Shown in pieces: positions 57,973 through 64,000 of a DNA stretch of 64,000 bases. A program made the position numbers and the translations under genes. The notes under the pieces are model-generated. The model was not told the DNA's origin, searched no databases, and was given only the letters and a program-made list of their open reading frames with translations. Position 1 is the stretch's first letter. Every line of letters begins with the position of its first letter. Source of the DNA: Haliclona indistincta (lineage: Eukaryota; Porifera; Demospongiae; Haplosclerida; Chalinidae); the NCBI GenBank assembly GCA_964017065.1, contig OZ024792.1, positions 5,017,754 to 5,081,753 on the forward strand. Reading direction: 5' to 3'.

Positions 57973-59334
57973 CCGGCAACCCTTGTCACTCTTGCAGCCA
58001 CATTTTACCAGTTCACTGCAGGCTGCAGAGGATAGTGGCAGTGTGTACCACACTGGCATCCAAGACAAATTCTCCTTATTCAATGTCGAACCGTACTCTT
58101 CTGGTGAGGGTGCTTCTTGTTGTGGCTGGTCGCTGGTAGTTCAAATTCCAGCCTGATAGGATACACTTTACGGTTTCGAGTGCTGTTGCAGAGCATCTTG
58201 CATTGGATGTATGCATGTTTTCCATTGTTCGGTCCTTTTGACAAAACAGCTCTCTTCATGCTTCATTTATACATACTCCAAACTGCTTGTCCTATCATAT
58301 AAATTGCAACAGTAAAGCGTTCGAGGCATCGAAAAACCCCACTGTTAATGTTGCACTTCGAAACTTGTACCCTATCAGGCTGGAATATCAGGAGAGTGTC
58401 AGTGTGTACCCTATCAGGTACACACTGACACTCTCCTCTGCATGCAGCCTGCAGTGAACTGGTAAAATGTGGCTAGTGCAAGAGTGACAAGGGTTGCCGG
58501 TATTGCAAGATATTCATGTAGGAAAGCCCAGTAGAACTGTACAGAGCTGTGTAGCCACATGTAATTGCAACAAATAAATTGTATACTAAATTCTGCTGAG
58601 TTGTTTCTTAGACTACAGAGTAATTTGCTGACAATGCCGTGACAATTTTTAATAATTATGATTTATTCTCCTATGTTAGGAATTCTTTCAGAAGTGGTAC
58701 TTACCAAGGAATTACTTGATATGTACTAGTAAATAAATTTGCAAAGTTTGGTGCCTTTATCTGCAACATCACCAGAATTTCTTATAATTTTTGCTGACAC
58801 TGCAAATTTTTTAATTAATTATTTTCCTATGTTAAGATTGGTTTCAGAGGTGGTACCTACCCTGAAATTACTTGATATGTACTAGTGAATAAATGTACAA
58901 AGTTTGGTGCTTTTATCTGCAACATCACCAGAATTTCTTGTAATTTTTTACTGACGCTGCAAATTTTTAAATTAATTATTTCCCTATGTTAAGATTGGTT
59001 TCAGAGGTGGTACCTACCCTGAAATTAGTTCATATGTACTAGTGAATAAATGTACAAAGTTTGGTGCTTTTATCCGCAACATCCCCAAAACCTGAAAATT
59101 TGGACATAAGCCACCTGACTACAGGACCAACAACAGCTGACAGGGCTGAGAGACAACAACAAACACATGTACATGTACTAGCTTGCTTATAATACAAAGT
59201 ACAACATAGATAATAAATTATGTGCCCAATCATCTAATAATAATTATACACACTAACATACCAACAAAAAACAATGCAAATAATAAAATTTATAATCGTT
59301 TGCCGCTAAAAATTGTATGTTGATGTTTGATCTC

Positions 59335-61479
59335 CTAGTCCTCCTCATCTTTGGGTTTTTTGATGTCGTCATCGTCATCTGTGTATATCCTGAGTTCCTT
59401 CTCCTTCGGTCTATGGTAAGTGTAGTTGTATGAAGAGGTCCCTTGGACATTGTATTTGCTTAATCTGAGGAGAGAAGAAGTGACTATAGTTTCAATTAGT
59501 TGCTCACCTTGAGGTTTCTAACTTTTGTAGTTCAGCTTTCTTCTCTGAGGTCAGTTCCATTTGCTCTTCACTAGAGTCTCTGCATCAGTAACATAATAAT
59601 GGAGCATGATTTGATTTGCTGAGCTCACTTGAAGTACAGTACACCGCCATCGTCGTAGAGTGAGACAGGAGCCTGGTTGATGTTACCAACAGCAGGATCC
59701 CAGTCTAGCTCTGCCTCAATATCCAGCACAGACAACTCACAAGGGAATGAGCCAAACGCCTGAACAAGAAGACTATGAGATATAGAACACAATGCCTTCA
59801 AACATACACACCTTAGCATACGACACTTTGTCACTAGGAATACCACTCAGCTCAGATATCTACAGTGATGAAGAGAGGAGTTCAATAAGATCAGTTTCAG
59901 TGCCGTTCATCACTCACCTTTTGTTTTAATTCAGCTGGTTTAGCAGTGTCGAGGATTATCTCTTGTGTTGGTTCCACAGTGTATAATGATGGACGCCACC
60001 AGCGAACATACACCTGCATCTGTGTGGGACGTTTCATTGGCTCTTGTCTCTCCAGTGGCTCTACAAACATCTCTGAACCAGAGTAAACATAGACATCCTT
60101 GTCTATGAGCTGAGTGTCCAGGTATATGGTGCCAGGTGTACGCCACATCTTCTTTCTAAGCCTCATCCTGTGTCAATGTACATCATTACAAGTAGTGTAG
60201 TCAACTTGGTTCATACTTGTTAGGATCAAAATCAAAGTCAATGCCTTGTTCTCGTGCCTCCACTGCTATCTGCTCTTTGAACTGCAGCACTGTAGCAGAC
60301 TTAGCCACTATGGACTCCATCATGAACTTAAAGAACTGAAGGAGTTAGAATATGAACAGAGAAACAAAGAGAAGGAGAGAGGCACCTCTGGTTCATTTAT
60401 TCTCAACAAGTGTAGCTTGACGCGATGTTCTCCTGGCTTGAGAGCTCGTCCTAGTCGCACAATAAGCTGTGGACATGCATAAACTAAACTTGTGTTCAGC
60501 TACATGTACTTACACGAGACTCTGTCGGTGTTGATATGAGAGTGTCATTCTGTCTCTCCATCTCATACTCCTGATTGTTACTGTACACACGATAGACCTA
60601 CACACAGGAGTGATGCTTGCCTCTATTAGTACTATTGCTCAACGCTCACCTTGAATCGATCTGATGGTGCACCCACGTGCTCCTCTAGTTTGGTCTTCAG
60701 CAGTCCCAATGTGGTACGCTTGTCCACACGCAAACTTATTTCTGGAGTGGAAACACACCAACTGTATTAGATATGCATCCACTACTTTCTCCATACCTCT
60801 CTGCTTCGGTCTGCCATTCAATTCAGGCACATCTTGTTCATCGCTCTTTTCAACTTTATCCACACGGAACTCTTCCTCCTCCTTCTTGTCCTCTGCTGGT
60901 TTCTCTGACCCTACTGGTTTCTCTGACTCTGCTGGTTTCTCTCCCTCTGCCGGTTTCTCTTCCTCTGCTGGTTTCTCTGGCTCTGCTGGTTTCTCTAACT
61001 CAGCTGGTTTCTCTCTCTCTGCTGGTTTCTCTGGCTCTCCCTCTGCTGGCTGTCTCTCAGGCACATCTTCTGCCTTGTCTGCTTCGTCACTTGCTGGTGA
61101 TAATTTACAACTAGGTACTAGATCTGGTATTTGTTCATCTTTGTCAGCTTGTTCGGTGGTATTTGAGGGGCGTGGTTGTGGGCGTGGTGGTAAGGTGATT
61201 AATAGAAGGATTGAATTGATCCACGCATCTACTATTTTTTTCATAACACTCTCATGGAACGGTTTTTCAAAATCAGTACAATCTGATCTTGCATATACCT
61301 ACAACACAGAGTGGATATCCTCACAGTACTGTAGAGACACAGTGAGTGGTGCTTACACTATGTTTCCGGTAGAAGCTCTCTTGTCTAAGAGTCTGTTCAT
61401 TGTTGCCCAAATATCTGCCGTCATTGTACATTTCCAGCACAAGATCCATTGTAGTGGAATCCATGGAGCATATCTAGAC

Positions 61480-61554
<75 letters not shown>

Positions 61555-63285
61555 GAGTGAGAGTGAAGGTGAAGCTGACGAAGTGTAGTGTTTACTTTGC
61601 CAATTTCTTCTTTGAATCTTCCAACAGTCCATCCTTGCTCTGCTCTCATGGGTACTGGTGGCATTACATCACCTTTGTGTATGTCTACCATTAGTATCTT
61701 GATGTTCATTCCTTAGAGAACACATAATGAACAAGTAGGAACTTCACTCATCATATTCTTACCTCCTTTGCCGTATTTCTTGAACACCTCTTTTTCTCCA
61801 CGGATCTCCAGTAACAGTTCAAAAGAGTAATATGTCTTAGCTCCACCCACCATCTGACCAAATGTTTTGTCCTCACACTACATACAGTCAATTTCAATAA
61901 TGAATCATCTCTCTTTACTAACTGACCTCCTCAGGATCAAATGACTCATCCAGTGTCTCTGTATAGTCATCATATTTGACTAGTCTACAGCGCTCTATGG
62001 GGACATGAGATGACAGCTCCATCACCTGACAGAGAGCAGTAGAGAAAGAGTAGCATTGTAAGGCAACATTCACTGCTCACATAAAAAGCTTTCTTCATTG
62101 CATCAAGCATCATCACATCTTGGTGAACCTCTAGTTTGCGATTAAGTCGCTCACCAGACACCGGATGAATACAGAATAGCTTGAACTGAGAAAGAGAGAG
62201 AGAGGATAAGGGAGGGAGGGAGGGAGGGAGGGAGGGAGGGAGGGAGGGAGGGAGGGAGGGAGGGAGGGAGGGAGGGAGGGAGGGAGGGAGGGAGGGAGGG
62301 AGGGAGGGAGGGAGGGAGAGATAGATAGAGAGATGAAGACTGTACACTACAGCACACATTCTTACATTACACATCTGTTTTTCTCTCTCCTGTTGAGCCT
62401 TCTTGTCGCGCTGCTCTTGCTCCCATCTCGTGATCTCCTCAGTCAGGTGAGAAGGGAACTTCGCCTTTTTTAAGAACACTATAGACAAACAATAAGCTCT
62501 ATTAGACAGCAACAGATGATGTTATGCACCTTCGTTCCTGTCACAATCTATTCTTCGATACATCAACATGTAGGCATTAGCAGAACTGTAAAAAGTGAGT
62601 CAAGCATCAGTGAGTACACTATCATGTAGCTCACCTGGCGTACATAGATGAGTAATATGATGAGGAAGACTTGTACATACCACCAAACGTCTGATGTATA
62701 TCCTCTTCAGTGATCTAGAGCACATCATATATTAGTAAAACATCACTCAGATTTGTGCCTCAACACACTCTTTCTCTCTCTGTGACTTACTCTCGAAACA
62801 GTCTGGTCATTGAAACAGTACCAGTGCTTGTCCTCTAGTGACCTATAGAGAACCCACAAGCAGTCACCCACATAGACGAACACACACATGCACACACACA
62901 AATGCACGCACGCACACAAAAAGCAAAGCCTCTCGCTGCCTATTACAGGGCACCTGTGCACTAAGCAGGTACGATGTGCCGGTGCTATGAGCACTCCTGG
63001 AGCCCGGGCAAGGAACTCGCAGGAGGTACCAACCATGCCTCCCACTGCCGGTGTGGGCACCCTGTAGTCACCCTGTACTACTATTAGTGGTACAATGAGA
63101 CACAGTTGGTGTGCTTTGCTCCCCCAGTACAAGACCAGGTACCCGTTTTACAGATGGGTGGGCTGGTGGGCTGGTGGGCTGGAGTACTTGTGATGTTTTT
63201 TGTTCTTTTTTTTCCTCCTGCCCTGGGATTCGAACCAGTGTCCTCTGGGTCATAAACCCACGACTCTACCAGTTGAACCACCAGG

Positions 63286-63332
<47 letters not shown>

Positions 63333-63730
63333 AAAAGCAAAAAGCCTCTCGCTGCCTATTACAGGTCACGCGTTCCTGGACAAGCCAGGGCACCTGTGCA
63401 CTAAGCAGGTACGATGTGCCGGTGCTATGAGCACTCCCGGAGCCCGGGCAAGGAACTCGCAGGAGGTACCAACCATGCCTCCCACTGCCGGTGTGGGCAC
63501 CCTGTAGTCCCACCACTACCATTAGTGGTACAATGAGACACGGTTGGTGTGCTTTGCTCCCCCAGTACAAGACCAGGTACCCGTTTTACAGATGGGTGGG
63601 CTGGTGGGCTGGAGTAATTGCAATGTTTTTGTTGTTCTTTCTTTTTTCCTCCTGCCCTGGGATTCGAACCAGTGTCCTCCAGTGTCCTCTGGGTCATAAA
63701 CCCAGGACTCTACCAGTTGAACCACCAGGG

Positions 63731-63805
<75 letters not shown>

Positions 63806-64000
63806 GCACGCACGCACACAAGTCACTACATACTTGATGTAAGCATAGTAGTGTCCACCCACTGCACTGCCTGAGTGTACCAAGATAGAGAACAGCTCAT
63901 ACACAAAGGGACCCTATGGAATTAAAATGACGTGACTATTTCAAAATGCAGTCTGTACATGTACAAACAGCATCTGTAGTTACATAAACATTACATTACC
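59335..64000 (-). CDS. USP47: USP47-like copy D, C-terminal part (runs off right edge)
   Basis: The first exon in the window is the His box 63913-63834 (GGHYYAYIK). It is followed by the ubiquitin-like modules (MNIKILMVDIHKGDVMPPVP; AKFPSHLTEEITRWEQEQRD; FKLFCIHPVSGERLNRKLEV; FMMESIVAKSATVLQFKEQI; MWRTPGTIYLDTQLIDKDVY; AFGSFPCELSVLDIEAELDW), the EKPAE-rich exon near 60890-61050, and KEKELRIYTDDDDDIKKPKD with the stop at 59335-59337. Compared with B and C, no frameshift was seen in the exons checked, including the exon broken in C. Whether the Cys box and N-terminus exist lies outside the window. Introns carry GA, GGGA and CA microsatellites and two SINEs. Confidence 0.85.
61480..61556. repeat. 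(GA)n microsatellite in USP47-D intron
   Basis: About 75 bases of GA with few interruptions, the positional homologue of the tracts in B and C. Confidence 0.9.
62209..62320. repeat. (GGGA)n microsatellite in USP47-D intron
   Basis: About 27 uninterrupted GGGA units. The matching intron in B and C has only short degenerate GGGA tracts. Confidence 0.95.
62921..63287 (-). mobile_element. tRNA-derived SINE, copy 1
   Basis: On the minus strand the right end reads as a tRNA-like head: GCCCTGGTGGTTCAACTGG (A-box region) and GGTTCGAATCCCAGGGC (B box and closing acceptor strand; 7 base pairs possible). An unrelated body of about 290 bases follows, ending near an A-rich or CA junction. Inserted in the CA microsatellite next to the USP47-D His-box exon. 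Confidence 0.8.
63338..63732 (-). mobile_element. tRNA-derived SINE, copy 2
   Basis: Same family as copy 1 and strongly similar along its length. It carries about 30 extra bases (CACGCGTTCCTGGACAAGCC) in the tail region and a small duplication (CAGTGTCCTC) in the tRNA head. A CA run and an A-rich stretch separate the two. Confidence 0.8.
63733..63818. repeat. (CA)n microsatellite in USP47-D intron
   Basis: About 80 bases of CA followed by CGCA units, next to the His-box exon donor; homologue of 42127-42262. A second piece lies at 63285-63330 between the SINEs. Confidence 0.95.

Larger units (their letters stand above)
50691..59121. mobile_element. 8.4 kb foldback insertion with repeat-built arms
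   Basis: Begins TAGTCAGGTGGCTTA and ends with its complement; CAG is duplicated at 50688-50690 and 59122-59124. The empty site is near 38180 (ACACAGGACCAACAACAG). Each arm holds tandem units of about 140 bases with CACCAAACTTTGTACATTTA and GGGTAGGTACCACCTCTGAA. A further inverted segment (about 51820-51930 and 58495-58620) flanks the centre. A BEL/Pao element and a smaller MITE have inserted into it. Without them the element would be about 1.8 kb and non-coding. Confidence 0.85.

Noticed and set aside
63216..63290. Functional tRNA gene on the minus strand
   Set aside because: A cloverleaf head is present but is attached to a repeated 290-base body present twice, so it is a SINE.

Overview
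The window is eukaryotic, gene-dense and intron-rich. Introns are very short (35 to 60 bases are common) and bounded by GT-AG. It carries animal gene families: USP47, GEN1, TYSND1, an animal cryptochrome, a Death-NACHT-LRR NLR family and a BEL/Pao retrotransposon. Compact introns, expanded Death-NACHT-LRR genes and many foldback elements point to a demosponge of the Amphimedon type. This is inference from gene content; no species marker was read.

Layout. 1-5284 (-): the 5' half of a USP47-like deubiquitinase (copy A), with its N-terminus intact but the catalytic cysteine replaced. 5285-9480: a stretch rich in inverted-repeat transposons. 9483-10990 (-): a protein kinase with a coiled-coil tail. 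12530-17463 (-): USP47 copy B, frameshifted and 3'-truncated. 17510-20943 (-): NLR1. 21395-26289 (+): a dead cryptochrome gene split by a 2.5 kb Mutator-like element. 26374-30431 (-): GEN1. 30492-32291 (+): TYSND1, head-to-head with GEN1. 32375-33660: kinase pseudogene and LINE remnant. 33933-37512 (-): NLR2. 38383-44273 (-): USP47 copy C, with one frameshift. 44329-48605 (-): NLR3, split by a 718-base element. 48959-59121: two large foldback insertions, the second holding a complete BEL/Pao element with matching LTRs. 59335-64000 (-): USP47 copy D, running off the right edge.

The most striking organisation is a repeated same-strand unit: a Death-NACHT-LRR gene whose stop codon lies a few tens of bases before the exon carrying the USP47 catalytic cysteine. 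It is seen intact twice (NLR1 with USP47-B, NLR3 with USP47-C) and as a scar behind NLR2. The usual USP47 N-terminal exons are absent from these units. Either NLR and deubiquitinase are transcribed together, or N-terminally truncated USP47 copies travelled with the NLR during segmental duplication. No in-frame conserved splice donor joining the two was found, so fusion is a hypothesis.

Because USP47 and NLR copies are near-identical, they act as natural empty sites. This fixes the boundaries of several insertions: a 718-base element in NLR3 (9-base duplication), the 1.5 kb and 8.4 kb foldbacks (5- and 3-base duplications), and an approximately 0.9 kb insert in USP47-B. Exon boundaries below were read by eye from splice consensus, frame continuity and remembered family alignments; none was computed.
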